64,000 bases of DNA from Pedobacter cryoconitis (GCA_019352875.1 JAAAFW010000015.1:62001-126000), one strand, 5' to 3'; counted from the first letter of the stretch, positions 54,051 through 63,803 are shown. Numbers and translations: made by a program. Notes: generated by a model from the sequence alone, not told the origin.

Positions 54051-54095
54051 AAGTCTATTGAAATACTAGAAATAAATCAATAATGCTTAGCTTGC

Positions 54096-54107
54096 GCCAA
54101 ATTTGGC
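54096..54107. promoter_or_regulatory. 12-bp palindrome upstream of metN
   Basis: GCCAAATTTGGC is a perfect palindrome ending 13 bases before the metN ATG, with flanking TTAG/CTAA extending the symmetry. It may be an operator or an mRNA hairpin near the translation start. No SAM riboswitch pattern was recognised in the 101-base gap. Confidence 0.3.
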
Positions 54108-54120
54108 TAAATCGTATAAA

Positions 54121-55158
54121 ATGTCTTTGATTGAATTAAAGCAGATCACTAAAAGATTTCATCAGAAGGGCAGGATTACCACAGCACTTGATCAGGTATC
54201 ATTAACTGTACCTGCAGGTAAAATTGTAGGCGTAATCGGAGCTTCAGGTGCAGGAAAAAGTACGCTGATCCGCTGTGTGAACTTGTTGGAACGGCCTGAC
54301 GAAGGAGAAGTGATTTTGGGTGGGGTAAATTTAATGCAGCTTAAACCTGCTGCCCTTGCAAAAGAAAGAAGGAAGATCGGAATGATCTTTCAGCATTTTA
54401 ACCTGATGTCTTCGCGGACGGTATCTGAAAATATAGCTTTCCCGCTTGAACTTGATGGTCTTTCTAAAGGAGAAATTTCGGCCAGGGTCCAGGAATTACT
54501 GCAATTGGTTGGTTTGCAAGATAAACAGCATCAGTATCCCTCCAATCTTTCCGGCGGACAGAAGCAAAGAGTGGCCATTGCCAGATCACTTGCGAGCAAT
54601 CCGGGTGTTTTATTATGTGACGAAGCTACAAGTGCACTCGACCCTGCAACTACCGCATCTATTCTGACGTTGTTAAAAGATATTAACAGAAGGCTGAACT
54701 TAACCATACTGCTCATTACACATGAGATGGATGTCGTTAAAAGCATCTGTGACCAGGTTGCTGTGATCAGTGAGGGAAGGCTAATTGAACAGGGAACCGT
54801 AAGTGAAATTTTCGCACATCCGCGCACCGATCTGACGCGTGAGTTTATTGCTTCTGCTATTAATCTGGATATTCCTGAAGCGTATCTGGAACGTCTTAAA
54901 GAATTTCAGGAACCGGGAACCCGACCTTTACTTAAACTCGAATTTACAGGGGGCTCGGCAGATAATCCCGTAATCTCGGAAGTAAGCAGGTTATTTAATC
55001 TGGATAACAATATAATTTGTGCACAGATTGAAAATGCTGGCGGTGTTAAATTCGGAATTATGGTAGTCGAAGTATTCGGTGAGGATAAAGACCATTTGGA
55101 AGCATTGAATTTTTATCAGGAAAGAAATATAAAAGTGGAGGTTTTGGGCTATGTCTGA
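54121..55158 (+). CDS. metN: Methionine ABC importer ATP-binding protein MetN
   Basis: A 345-residue ATPase starting at ATG 54121 ([13 protein letters not shown]). Walker A is GASGAGKS at 40-47, the signature is [15 protein letters not shown], Walker B is [12 protein letters not shown], and the H-loop is ITHEMDVV. Residues about 265-345 form the C-terminal NIL domain that binds methionine and inhibits the transporter when the cell is replete. The NIL domain identifies it as MetN, not a general amino-acid ATPase. It overlaps metI by 8 bases and heads the metNIQ operon. Confidence 0.94.
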   Translation: MSLIELKQITKRFHQKGRITTALDQVSLTVPAGKIVGVIGASGAGKSTLIRCVNLLERPDEGEVILGGVNLMQLKPAALAKERRKIGMIFQHFNLMSSRTVSENIAFPLELDGLSKGEISARVQELLQLVGLQDKQHQYPSNLSGGQKQRVAIARSLASNPGVLLCDEATSALDPATTASILTLLKDINRRLNLTILLITHEMDVVKSICDQVAVISEGRLIEQGTVSEIFAHPRTDLTREFIASAINLDIPEAYLERLKEFQEPGTRPLLKLEFTGGSADNPVISEVSRLFNLDNNIICAQIENAGGVKFGIMVVEVFGEDKDHLEALNFYQERNIKVEVLGYV

Positions 55159-55810
55159 ACAAATGATAATGTTGCTCATTAAGGGTACATGGGAAACTAT
55201 AGTAATGACTTTTACAGCCGGTTTCTTTGGCTTTGTGATTGGTTTGCCGACGGGTGTAATGTTATATCTCACGCAGAAGGGACAGTTGCTGGAGCGCCGC
55301 TCGCTCAATAACGTCATCTCTTTTATTGTTAATATCTTTCGTTCAGTTCCTTTCATTATTTTGATTGTCTGGATGATCCCTTTTACCAGGATGCTGGTCG
55401 GTACGTCCATAGGTGTAGAAGCTGCGTTGGTTCCATTAAGTATTGGGGCAGCACCTTTTATTGCCAGAATGGTCGAAAACAGCCTGATGGAAGTACCTTT
55501 GGGATTAGTGGAAGCAGCTAGAGCAATGGGCGCTTCTCCTTTTCAGATTGTAAGAAAAGTATTGTTACCGGAAGCATTGCCATCTTTGATTAATACGGCG
55601 TCTATTACCTTAATTACACTGGTCGGTTATTCTGCTATGGGTGGAGCGGTTGGTGCTGGTGGGCTTGGGCAAATTGGTTATCAGTATGGTTATGTAGGTT
55701 ATGATGTATTCGTGATGAACACTGTCCTGATCCTGCTGGTTATTCTGGTATTTATTATCCAGTACTCTGGTGACTTTATAGCCAGAAAAACAGACCACAG
55801 AAAATCATAA
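55151..55810 (+). CDS. metI: Methionine ABC importer permease MetI
   Basis: A 219-residue inner-membrane protein with five predicted transmembrane helices. The EAA loop that contacts MetN is [20 protein letters not shown]. Other family marks are [19 protein letters not shown] and the Gly-rich [19 protein letters not shown]. It forms the homodimeric channel for D- and L-methionine. Its start lies inside the last codons of metN, a sign of translational coupling; metQ begins 64 bases downstream. Confidence 0.94.
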   Translation: MSEQMIMLLIKGTWETIVMTFTAGFFGFVIGLPTGVMLYLTQKGQLLERRSLNNVISFIVNIFRSVPFIILIVWMIPFTRMLVGTSIGVEAALVPLSIGAAPFIARMVENSLMEVPLGLVEAARAMGASPFQIVRKVLLPEALPSLINTASITLITLVGYSAMGGAVGAGGLGQIGYQYGYVGYDVFVMNTVLILLVILVFIIQYSGDFIARKTDHRKS

Positions 55811-55874
55811 TATAATTCCTGATAAGCCGCTACCGGTTTATATTTGTAAATTAGAAAAAAGCAATTCATTTGAT

Positions 55875-56693
55875 ATGAAATCTACAATTCAATCTTCTCT
55901 GGCTGCAGCAGCCTTTATTTTAGTAACCATTTGGGGATGTGGTAATGGAAAGAAAAATGCCGACAATAATGTGTTGAAGGTGGGCGTGGAATCTGGTCCG
56001 GAGTATGTGGTTGCTTTAACAGCACAACAGGTAGCCAAAGAACAATATGGCCTGGATGTGGAACTTGTCCAGTTCAATGATTATGTTATGCCTAATGAGG
56101 CTTTGCATCAGGGAGATATTGATGTTAATGTGTTTCAGAACAGACCATATCTGGATGTTCAGGCTAAACAAAGAGGTTATAAATTTGCAATTCAGGGGAA
56201 CACTTTTGTTTTTCCACTGGCAGGGTATTCCCATAAAATTAAGAGTCTGAAAGAATTAAAAGACGGAAGTACGGTCGTTATCCCTAATGACCCGACTAAC
56301 CTGGGCAGAGCATTGTTATTACTACAGGCTAGTGGCTTACTAAAGCTAAATCCAGCTTCAGGTTTGCTGCCGAATGCAACGGACATCGTTTCTAATCCGA
56401 AAAATATTAAAATTCTTGAACTGGAAGCTCCGCAGTTGCCAAGAGCATTGGATGATAAACAGGTAACTATCGCTATTATAAATAATACTTTTGCCACTCC
56501 GGCAGGTCTGGTAGCCAATAGAGATGGTCTTTTTATGGAAGGAAAAGAATCACCTTATGTGAACATTATCGTGTCCAGAGAAGATAACAAGACTGACGAG
56601 AAGATCGGAAAGTTTGTAAAAGCTTACCAATCCAAAGAAGTTGAAAAAGTAGCTGAACAAGAATTCAAAGGAGGAGCTGTTAAAGGTTGGTAA
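55875..56693 (+). CDS. metQ: Methionine-binding lipoprotein MetQ
   Basis: A 272-residue NlpA/MetQ lipoprotein; the signal ends TIWGC with Cys at residue 22. The ligand-binding motifs are VGVESGPEYVVALTAQQVA, DVELVQFNDYVMPNEAL, DVNVFQNRPYLD, VVIPNDPTNLGRALLLLQ and AIINNTFATPAGL. It captures methionine in the periplasm for MetNI. Its stop is directly followed by the ATG of an unrelated lipoprotein gene, so the two are probably cotranscribed. Confidence 0.94.
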   Translation: MKSTIQSSLAAAAFILVTIWGCGNGKKNADNNVLKVGVESGPEYVVALTAQQVAKEQYGLDVELVQFNDYVMPNEALHQGDIDVNVFQNRPYLDVQAKQRGYKFAIQGNTFVFPLAGYSHKIKSLKELKDGSTVVIPNDPTNLGRALLLLQASGLLKLNPASGLLPNATDIVSNPKNIKILELEAPQLPRALDDKQVTIAIINNTFATPAGLVANRDGLFMEGKESPYVNIIVSREDNKTDEKIGKFVKAYQSKEVEKVAEQEFKGGAVKGW

Positions 56694-57734
56694 ATGGTAA
56701 TTAATAAGCCTTCGGGGCTACTTTGTTTAGCGTTTCTGCTGATCAATATATTTTCGGCCTGCCGCAACAGTAAATCTGATGCGCAGGCCGCTTTTTATTA
56801 CTGGAAAACAGATTTTAACCTAACCGGGAAGCAACAGTCCCTCCTGAAAGAAGTAGGGGCCAACCGGCTATATGTGCGTTTTTTTGACGTCGTATGGGAT
56901 ACCCGGCTGAATCAGTCTGTTCCGCGTGCGATTCTAAAAGCATCTGATGTTTCTAAAGATTTGAGAATTATACCTGTAGTTTATCTGACTAATCAGGTGT
57001 TTGAGAAAACAAGAGGCTCAGAATTAGATTCGCTGGCATCCCGGGTTAACCGTCAGATTTTACATCTTGCAGAAAAGGCTGGTGTTAACTATGAGGAAGT
57101 TCAGATAGATTGTGACTGGACCGTGGGTACAAGACCTGCTTATTTTTCTTTCTTATCCCTGTTCAGGAAATATACAGGTAAAAAGCTTTCGGCAACAATC
57201 AGATTGCATCAGGTTAAATACCCGGAAAAGACTGGTGTTCCTCCGGTGGATAAAGGTATACTGATGTTCTATAATATGGGTAAAATTTCTGCAGATCCGA
57301 AGTTGGCAAATTCTATTTATAATAAAGAAGATGCAGCACGGTATCTTCAGCGCATACGATATTATCATTTACCGCTAGATGTGGCACTGCCTTTGTTCTC
57401 CTGGACTCTGCAGATCAGGGAGGGAAAAGTAATTCAGCTTTATGCAAAGATTACCCGTAAGGAACTGTCTGATGCTGATCGTTTTACTAAAACTAAATAT
57501 CAGGATGTTTACCGGGCTAGAAAAAGTTTTTTCACCGTGGGTGTCTATATTAAGGAAAACGATTTGCTCAAATTGGAAGAAATTAGTGAAAACACATTGA
57601 AAGAGGCTGCCCGTCAACTAACATCCGAATTGGCAGTTCTCAAAAAAAGAAATATCATTTATTATGAACTATCGTCCGAAAATGCCTCTGCTATCGATGC
57701 CAAAGATCTCCAGGAAATTTCTTCTTATTTTTAG
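56694..57734 (+). CDS. Lipoprotein with TIM-barrel-like (DUF3142-like) region
   Basis: A 346-residue lipoprotein; signal ends NIFSAC with Cys at residue 23. The body reads like a glycosidase-type barrel: FYYWKTDFNLTGKQQSL, GANRLYVRFFDVVWD, then EEVQIDCDWTVGTRPAYFSF, LSATIRLHQVKYPEKTG and GILMFYNMGK. The IDxDW block is similar to that of DUF3142 proteins, which have an Asp pair on the barrel strand. That similarity is my judgement, not a search result. The ATG directly abuts the metQ stop, and the next gene starts inside its 3' end. No activity is known; the exposed acidic residues make a glycan-related role possible. Confidence 0.65.
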   Translation: MVINKPSGLLCLAFLLINIFSACRNSKSDAQAAFYYWKTDFNLTGKQQSLLKEVGANRLYVRFFDVVWDTRLNQSVPRAILKASDVSKDLRIIPVVYLTNQVFEKTRGSELDSLASRVNRQILHLAEKAGVNYEEVQIDCDWTVGTRPAYFSFLSLFRKYTGKKLSATIRLHQVKYPEKTGVPPVDKGILMFYNMGKISADPKLANSIYNKEDAARYLQRIRYYHLPLDVALPLFSWTLQIREGKVIQLYAKITRKELSDADRFTKTKYQDVYRARKSFFTVGVYIKENDLLKLEEISENTLKEAARQLTSELAVLKKRNIIYYELSSENASAIDAKDLQEISSYF

Positions 57735-59988
57735 TGTCTGCAGCGTTGCCATAGCAGGAATTGTATATGCTTGTGGTGATGGTGGCTGGGATGATGAAGA
57801 CAATTCCAGTTTTGCACCTCAGGCTTTTGTTTCCGAAGACTATTCGCCATTTTTTTATACGAGCTGGACAACCTTGTATATAAATGGCAGTAGCAGTAAC
57901 AGCCGTTATAATGAAAGTATAGTTACTGAATGGCAGCAATGGTTCAAGAACAAAATTGATTCAACTACACTGGATGCCTTGTTGTTACGCTCTTCTGAGT
58001 CAAGAGTGGATTCAGCCGCACTTTATGTGAAGGGGAAAATTAAAGTATTGCCCGAAGGATTGCCTCAGCTGAAGCAGTTTAAATCGGAGAAAAAAAAGGC
58101 AGATCTCTTCTTTAACTATTTGCAGATTGCCAAGGCAGCAGAAAGTTACGCGGTAGGTCCTGGGGAGTTTTCCTGGTATGCACCGGAAAAACAGGACAGA
58201 CAGATTAGTGCTGAACTTGAACAACAGCTTTTAACAGCCATGAAAAAGGAGAAGGACCCTTTTATCAGAGAACGTCTGTGGTTTCAGACGGTCCGTTACT
58301 ATTATTTCCTATGTCGTCTGGATTGGGAGCGTTATAATAATGATAAATATGACCTTCCGGCATATTTTGCTTCAACAGAAACTGAATTCCCTAAAAATAC
58401 GCTGTATTACCGTTCCCTTGGCTATCTCGCTGGTTATTACTACCTGCGTGCTGACTATAGTCAGGCGAACTATCTCTATAGCAAAGGATATGATTATGCT
58501 CTGAACTTTAAAATTCCAAGTCAGTGGAGTTTCCGTCCGCAGGAAGAGAAAGATTGGGAGGCTACGCTGGCCCTGGCAAAAAACACGGATGAGAAGATTA
58601 CGTTATGGCATTTATTAGGTACCACAAAAGATGAGCTCCGCGCAATCGAAGAAATCTACAAGTTAAATCCCGCTTCTGAGAAACTGGATTTGTTACTCAG
58701 CAGGTTAATTAACAAACGCGAACTTAATGGTTCGGGTTTACGTGATCAATCGGAAGGTGGTCAGGCGATCCATGCTGAAGCAGTAAGAGAGATTAAGATT
58801 GTGAATAGTATCGCAGGCAGTGGCCGGGTACATCAGCCGATTTTATGGAAAATGGGTGCTGGTTATTTAAATGCCCTGGCTGGTCGTTATACCGATGCGC
58901 GCAAATTTTATGATGAAGCCGAGAAAATGCTTCCTGCGGATAATCAATTATTAAAGGCACAGTACCGCTTGTTAGACTGGACTCTGTATTTAAATACGCT
59001 TCAGAAAATTGACGCTGAAGCGGAAGCTAAAATGGTCGCACCTTTAAACTGGCTTGCGGAACTTAGTCAGGAGAAAGAAGTGATTACAGATCTGCGTTAC
59101 AGTCGTGCTCTGGGGGAGAGCCTGACGATACTGGCAAATCTGTATACCAAACAGGGAGAATTGGTTAAAGCAAATTGTTTTCGGCCGATACCGCAGTTCT
59201 ACAAGTCGAATAACCAGATAAATGCGCTTAAAGCATTGCTCGCTAAAACTAACCAATCTGCGTTTGAGAAAGCAATGCTCCGATTTTATCCGGTGAAACT
59301 AGAACAGCTTAACTATTTGCAGGCTTCACAGCTGGTTTATCTGGATCAACCGGAAAAAGCGCTGGAGCTTATGCAGCAGGCAGGTGCAGACGCCAGTTTA
59401 ACTTTCCAGGGAAACCCTTTTAATATGAGACTCGTAGATTGCCATGATTGCGATCATGCGCAAGTGTTAAAGACACCCTTTACGAATCTGTCTTTTGTAG
59501 AAACGCTGGTTAAGATTAAAGCTCAAGTTGCTCAGGGCAAAGATGTATCCAGAAATGCTTCCCTTTTAGCTAATGCTTATTACAATATCTCTTATTATGG
59601 GAATGGAAGGAGTTTTTACCAGTCTGATATCACAGGAAGTTTAGGAAACCTGCCTTCAGATCTTTCTGCGCCTTTCAGGGATGTTTTTACGAGTAATAAA
59701 CTTGCCGAAAGGTATTATCTGCTTGCCAGAAAAATGAGTGCTTCGAAGGATCTTCAGACTAAATATACTTTTCTGGCTAGTAAATGTGAACGCAATGCAT
59801 CTTATAATGCTGTTTATTTCGCACCAGAAAATAAAGACACTTATTATGGTTATAATGATTTGCTGAAAATACCGGCTGGTCAGTATTATGCACAGCTGAA
59901 AAAAGATTTTTCTAATTCTGCATTTTACAATGACATCATTAATGAATGTGGCTACTTCAGGACTTATTTGTCTAAAAACAATAACTAA
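57697..59988 (+). CDS. Large exported TPR-like protein, function unknown
   Basis: A 763-residue protein from the ATG at 57697; earlier in-frame ATG codons at 57664 and 57682 are possible, and all overlap the previous gene. The N-terminus MPKISRKFLLIFSVCSVA leads to IVYACGDGGWDDED, with a possible lipidated Cys. The mature part is helical, with TPR-like repeats (GYLAGYYYLRADYSQANYLY, MGAGYLNALAGRYTDARKFY). A Cys-His pair cluster occurs at RLVDCHDCDHAQ. I know similar Bacteroidota proteins with an ACGGG..D start, but no function. It lies between the barrel-like lipoprotein and a DUF4349 protein and is likely in one operon with both. Confidence 0.7.
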   Translation: MPKISRKFLLIFSVCSVAIAGIVYACGDGGWDDEDNSSFAPQAFVSEDYSPFFYTSWTTLYINGSSSNSRYNESIVTEWQQWFKNKIDSTTLDALLLRSSESRVDSAALYVKGKIKVLPEGLPQLKQFKSEKKKADLFFNYLQIAKAAESYAVGPGEFSWYAPEKQDRQISAELEQQLLTAMKKEKDPFIRERLWFQTVRYYYFLCRLDWERYNNDKYDLPAYFASTETEFPKNTLYYRSLGYLAGYYYLRADYSQANYLYSKGYDYALNFKIPSQWSFRPQEEKDWEATLALAKNTDEKITLWHLLGTTKDELRAIEEIYKLNPASEKLDLLLSRLINKRELNGSGLRDQSEGGQAIHAEAVREIKIVNSIAGSGRVHQPILWKMGAGYLNALAGRYTDARKFYDEAEKMLPADNQLLKAQYRLLDWTLYLNTLQKIDAEAEAKMVAPLNWLAELSQEKEVITDLRYSRALGESLTILANLYTKQGELVKANCFRPIPQFYKSNNQINALKALLAKTNQSAFEKAMLRFYPVKLEQLNYLQASQLVYLDQPEKALELMQQAGADASLTFQGNPFNMRLVDCHDCDHAQVLKTPFTNLSFVETLVKIKAQVAQGKDVSRNASLLANAYYNISYYGNGRSFYQSDITGSLGNLPSDLSAPFRDVFTSNKLAERYYLLARKMSASKDLQTKYTFLASKCERNASYNAVYFAPENKDTYYGYNDLLKIPAGQYYAQLKKDFSNSAFYNDIINECGYFRTYLSKNNN

Positions 59989-59994
59989 TCAAGT

Positions 59995-60837
59995 ATGAAA
60001 AAAATATGGATTGCCGTTTTTATCCCGATTTTACTTTTTGCCTGTAAAGGGAATAATTACAATGGCAGATTAGCAGAGGAGGCTGTATCTCAGGGAGTGT
60101 TAGCAGCCGATTCGATTTCGGGAAGCAAAATCAGTAAAACCTCTGAAATGCGTTTCCGGGTAAAGAATGTCCAGAATACAAAGGAGAAGCTCAGTGACGT
60201 GATTCAGTCTGAAGGTGGATTCCTGGTTGAAGCGTCGACGCAGAGCAGTATTGTTGAAAATGAAAAGGTTGCCTATAGCATAGATTCGTTACTGGAGTTG
60301 AATTCTTACCGTACTGACGGACTGGTGATTGCCAGGATCCCTGCAGAACGTCTGGATGATTTTACTTCAAAAGTGGTAAAGATGGCGGTGTTTGTCGATT
60401 TCCAATCAATCAGGATGGAAGATCTTAGCGGGACTTTTAACGAAAATTCACGCAAAACTGCAGCCCAGGAAAAAGCAACCGCAGGGATGAATAAATTACC
60501 ACAGAATCAGGCTCAGGTGATTGATAAGAAGCTGCAGATTGAAGAAAGAACCATAGCGCAGCAGGAGGCAAATCGTCAGATTAATGCAAAAGTTGCCTTC
60601 AGTACGATTACCTTGAATTTCTACCAGGATAATAAGGTACAGCGTCTGGTTACAGGAAATGATAAGCTTTCCGCTTATAAACCTTCCTTTTTTCAAAGGA
60701 TAGGCCTTAATCTTGTTGAAGGCTGGAGAATCTTTAAAGAAGTGATTTTGTTTATTACGCAGTTATGGCTGGTCATTGTTGCGCTGATCCTTATTTATCT
60801 GGCGTACCGTCAATACAAAGCCAGACGCGTCAAATGA
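59995..60837 (+). CDS. DUF4349 membrane-anchored lipoprotein
   Basis: A 280-residue protein; signal ends LLFAC with Cys at residue 17. Residues about 45-240 match DUF4349: MRFRVKNVQNTKEKLSDVIQ, GLVIARIPAERLDDFTSKV and INAKVAFSTITLNFYQD. A hydrophobic C-terminal helix (ITQLWLVIVALILIYLAY) and a basic tail anchor it in the inner membrane. The family is thought to be envelope-associated but its role is unknown. The gene follows the TPR-like gene by 6 bases. Confidence 0.85.
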   Translation: MKKIWIAVFIPILLFACKGNNYNGRLAEEAVSQGVLAADSISGSKISKTSEMRFRVKNVQNTKEKLSDVIQSEGGFLVEASTQSSIVENEKVAYSIDSLLELNSYRTDGLVIARIPAERLDDFTSKVVKMAVFVDFQSIRMEDLSGTFNENSRKTAAQEKATAGMNKLPQNQAQVIDKKLQIEERTIAQQEANRQINAKVAFSTITLNFYQDNKVQRLVTGNDKLSAYKPSFFQRIGLNLVEGWRIFKEVILFITQLWLVIVALILIYLAYRQYKARRVK

Positions 60838-60865
60838 TTTATTTATCTTCGTCAAAAAAAATAAT

Positions 60866-61546
60866 ATGTTAGATATCATCTATCAGGACGAATACCTGAT
60901 AGCTATAAATAAACCACATGGCCTGCTGGTTCACCGTACCGCGATGGCCAGTGACGCGAAAGTGTTCGCATTACAGCTGCTCCGGGATCAGGTAGGGCGT
61001 AAAGTAAGTCCGGTTCACCGGCTTGACAGAAAGACAGGCGGACTACTGTTATTCGCTTTTGATAAAGAGAACGAGATTGCTATGCAAAAGCAGTTTATGG
61101 AAGGTCAGGTTAAAAAGAAATATCTGGCTGTACTACGTGGTTATGCACCTGATAGTATGGATATCGACTACCCGCTGATGAAAGACAATGGCGTTATGCA
61201 GGATGCATTTACCTCTTTTGTAACCTTAAAAAGAACAGAGCTGGAGATTCCGTTTGGGAAACATCCGACTTCGAGATACTCCCTGGTAGAGGCGACTCCG
61301 ACAACGGGCCGGATGCATCAGCTTCGAAAACACTTTGCGCATATATTCTATCCGATTATAGGAGACCGTAAACACGGCTGTAATAAGCAGAACCGGTTTT
61401 TTAAGGAGCAATGGGAGATGACTACAATGTTACTGCATGCTTCTGCACTAAGTTTCGTTCACCCGGTAAGTGGTGCTTTGATAGAACTTAAAGCAGATCT
61501 ACAACCAGAATTCAATGCTGTATTGGAAATGATGAAATTCGAATAG
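60866..61546 (+). CDS. RluA-family pseudouridine synthase, TruC-like
   Basis: A 226-residue RNA pseudouridine synthase. The catalytic motif is PVHRLDRKTGGLLLFAF with Asp54. MHQLRKHFAHIFYPIIGDRKHG is the second family signature. There is no S4 domain, and length and sequence fit TruC, which makes pseudouridine 65 in tRNA. It is cytoplasmic. It starts 28 bases after the DUF4349 gene. The TruC assignment over other RluA types rests on the short form and the HPTSRYSLVEATPTTGRMHQ region. Confidence 0.88.
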   Translation: MLDIIYQDEYLIAINKPHGLLVHRTAMASDAKVFALQLLRDQVGRKVSPVHRLDRKTGGLLLFAFDKENEIAMQKQFMEGQVKKKYLAVLRGYAPDSMDIDYPLMKDNGVMQDAFTSFVTLKRTELEIPFGKHPTSRYSLVEATPTTGRMHQLRKHFAHIFYPIIGDRKHGCNKQNRFFKEQWEMTTMLLHASALSFVHPVSGALIELKADLQPEFNAVLEMMKFE

Positions 61547-61557
61547 GAGCAGGCTGC

Positions 61558-61580
61558 AACAATTCGGGACTGGAATTGTT
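61558..61580. promoter_or_regulatory. Inverted repeat upstream of the alcohol dehydrogenase
   Basis: AACAATTC at 61558-61565 and GAATTGTT at 61573-61580 are perfect reverse complements with a 7-base spacer, 22 bases before the ATG at 61603. It could be an operator or a hairpin. Confidence 0.35.
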
Positions 61581-61602
61581 ATGTATATAAAATTTAATAC
61601 AG

Positions 61603-62649
61603 ATGAAAGCAGTTCATTCCTACGCAGCTCAGGCAGCAGATCAGCCTTTGGCTCCTTATTCTCTAGATCGCCGGGAGCCGGGGTCCAATGATGTTGAAAT
61701 TAAAATATTGTATTGTGGTGTATGTCATTCCGACATTCATACAGCAAGAAATGAATGGGGCGGTACAATGTACCCTGTAGTTCCCGGACACGAGATTGTA
61801 GGCAAGGTTAGCCGCGTGGGTGACCAGGTTACGCAATTTAAAGTGGGGGACACAGTTGGTGTTGGCTGTTTCGTGGATTCTTGCGGGCATTGTCAAAATT
61901 GTGATGAAGATAATGAACAGTATTGTGAAAATGGGAACTCACAAACTTATAATTCACTTTTACAGGACAAGAAAACAATCACGTATGGTGGCTATTCCAG
62001 CCATATCGTCGTGACCGAAAAATTTGTGCTTCGTGTGTCTGACAAGCTTCCCCTGGAAAAAGTTGCCCCGCTTTTATGTGCTGGTATTACAACTTATTCT
62101 CCATTGAAACACTGGAATGTGAAAAAAGGAGACAAACTTGCAGTCGTTGGGCTGGGAGGGCTTGGTCACATGGCTGTTAAAATCGCAGCTTCAATGGGGG
62201 CTGAAGTTACAGTTTTAAGCCGGTCGAAAGGCAAGGAAAAGGATGCACAGCAACTTGGTGCACATCATTTTGAATTGACAACCGATCCTGAAAACATGAA
62301 AAAACTGGCCAATAGTTTCAACTTTATTATTGATACGGTTTCTGCTGAACACGATTATAACGAATACCTGTCCTTACTGAAAACTAACGGCGTGATGGTA
62401 TTATTGGGTGTACCGCCTACTCCGGCCGACGTACATGCCTTTCAATTAATTGGCGGCAGAAGAAGTCTGGTAGGGTCGCTGGTTGGAGGGATCAGGGAAA
62501 CTCAGGAAATGCTGGATTACTGTGCTGAACACCAGATTACTTCAGATGTGGAAATGATAAATATAGATCAGATCAATGAAGCGTATGAAAGAACACTTAA
62601 AGGGGATGTCCATTATCGATTTGTAATTGATATGGCCTCGCTAAACTAA
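61603..62649 (+). CDS. Zinc-dependent alcohol dehydrogenase (cinnamyl/YahK type)
   Basis: A 348-residue medium-chain dehydrogenase. The catalytic zinc ligands are Cys41 in GVCHSD and His63 with Glu64 in PGHE. The structural zinc site is the four-Cys cluster in DSCGHCQNCDEDNEQYC. The NAD(P) fold has VVGLGGLGHMAVKIA. This matches the cinnamyl-alcohol-dehydrogenase/YahK group, usually NADPH-dependent aldehyde reductases of broad specificity. The gene stands alone with a bidirectional terminator behind it. Confidence 0.92.
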   Translation: MKAVHSYAAQAADQPLAPYSLDRREPGSNDVEIKILYCGVCHSDIHTARNEWGGTMYPVVPGHEIVGKVSRVGDQVTQFKVGDTVGVGCFVDSCGHCQNCDEDNEQYCENGNSQTYNSLLQDKKTITYGGYSSHIVVTEKFVLRVSDKLPLEKVAPLLCAGITTYSPLKHWNVKKGDKLAVVGLGGLGHMAVKIAASMGAEVTVLSRSKGKEKDAQQLGAHHFELTTDPENMKKLANSFNFIIDTVSAEHDYNEYLSLLKTNGVMVLLGVPPTPADVHAFQLIGGRRSLVGSLVGGIRETQEMLDYCAEHQITSDVEMINIDQINEAYERTLKGDVHYRFVIDMASLN

Positions 62650-62674
62650 TCTGGTCTTCGGATCTTATCTTATG

Positions 62675-62714
62675 AAAAAATGCAGCTTACCATATGGTGA
62701 GCTGCATTTTTTTT
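62675..62714. terminator. Bidirectional terminator
   Basis: An almost perfect palindrome, with AATGCAGCTTACCAT pairing with ATGGTGAGCTGCATT (one G-U), is flanked by A-run and T-run. It can stop transcription from the alcohol dehydrogenase and from the convergent phosphodiesterase gene. Confidence 0.9.
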
Positions 62715-62749
62715 ATTACCGATTGATTTTTTATTACGCTGATTGATGA

Positions 62750-63778
62750 TTATTTTACTTTTTCAAAAAGGAGTTCCGGCTCGTTGGTTGTAATGTAATC
62801 TGCACCTGTTTTGAGCATCTCATCCATAACTGCGGAATCGTTTACTGTCCAGACGTTGATCGCCAGGTGATGGGCTTTTGCAGATTTAACCCAGTCCGGG
62901 TTCTTCTGCAGAACCGAATAGTGGTAATCCAGTCCGAAGAAATGATCTGCAGCAAGTTCTTCCGGAGATTTATCGCCTTTTAAGTAAGATACTTTTGCAT
63001 ACGGTGCAAGTTTAATGACCTCTTTGCAAGCCTCATAATCGAAACTGATATACTCCACCCAGGCCTCAGCCTTAAGTTTTCTAACTAATTTCAATACTTC
63101 GTGTGTGAGCTGGATCGCGCGTTCAGGACTAACTACCGACGGTTTGATCTCGAGGATTAATTTGGTGGTTTGCTGGCTCATACCTGCCTTCAGGAAATTC
63201 TCCAGCTGAGGCAATGGTTCGCCGTCTTTCAAGCGGACAGTGTTCAGTTTGGCAGCATCACTTTTTTCCATTGATACGCCTTGTATTTCAGGATCGTGGT
63301 TAACGAAAATTACACCGTCAGCAGATAAATGTACATCAAATTCTGATCCGTAGCATCCTAATTTTACGGCTTCTTTTAATGCTGCAATAGAGTTCTCGGG
63401 TGTTGCCGTTTTTTTCCAGGCACCACGGTGCGCGATTACCTTATTACGGTTAAACTCATCTGCCAGCAAGGTGTAGTTTTCTGTATACTGCTGACTGCCA
63501 TTACCGGCTGTGATTGAGATTTCGAGGTTTTTAGGGTTCTTTTTAAGTACGGCGCTTTTTACGGTGATCTCTCCTGACTTATTCGTCTCGACTGCGTTTG
63601 CATCCCGGCCACTGATTTTAAATTGTTTTAATGGCTTACCATCGGCTGTCATCACGTGACCGATGCTGGCCTGCTTGTCGGAATAGGTGTACCCGGTTAA
63701 ATAAATCATAGGCTGTTGTGCAAATGTAAAAGACACGGCTGCTAATTGGAATGCTAATACGGATAGAATCTTTTTCAT
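62750..63778 (-). CDS. Exported glycerophosphodiester phosphodiesterase
   Basis: A 342-residue exported protein with a signal ending FTFAQ. Residues about 25-105 form a small beta domain (IYLTGYTYSDKQASIGHVM), and the GDPD domain starts at about 113. Catalytic residues are in IAHRGAWKKTATPENS (H117, R118, E128), GSEFDVHLSADG (E146, D148) and FVNHD (H161). It hydrolyses glycerophosphodiesters to glycerol-3-phosphate and an alcohol, in the periplasm. The extra N-terminal domain is unusual but seen in Bacteroidota relatives. Its leader carries a long inverted repeat behind a TAGTTTTG box. Confidence 0.92.
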   Translation of the reverse strand: MKKILSVLAFQLAAVSFTFAQQPMIYLTGYTYSDKQASIGHVMTADGKPLKQFKISGRDANAVETNKSGEITVKSAVLKKNPKNLEISITAGNGSQQYTENYTLLADEFNRNKVIAHRGAWKKTATPENSIAALKEAVKLGCYGSEFDVHLSADGVIFVNHDPEIQGVSMEKSDAAKLNTVRLKDGEPLPQLENFLKAGMSQQTTKLILEIKPSVVSPERAIQLTHEVLKLVRKLKAEAWVEYISFDYEACKEVIKLAPYAKVSYLKGDKSPEELAADHFFGLDYHYSVLQKNPDWVKSAKAHHLAINVWTVNDSAVMDEMLKTGADYITTNEPELLFEKVK

Positions 63779-63803
63779 AGAACTAAATTAAACAAATGGA
63801 TTA

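Noticed and set aside
54020-54120. A possible SAM riboswitch before metN
   Set aside because: I looked for the conserved SAM-I and SAM-II cores and found none; only a palindrome and a weak terminator are present.
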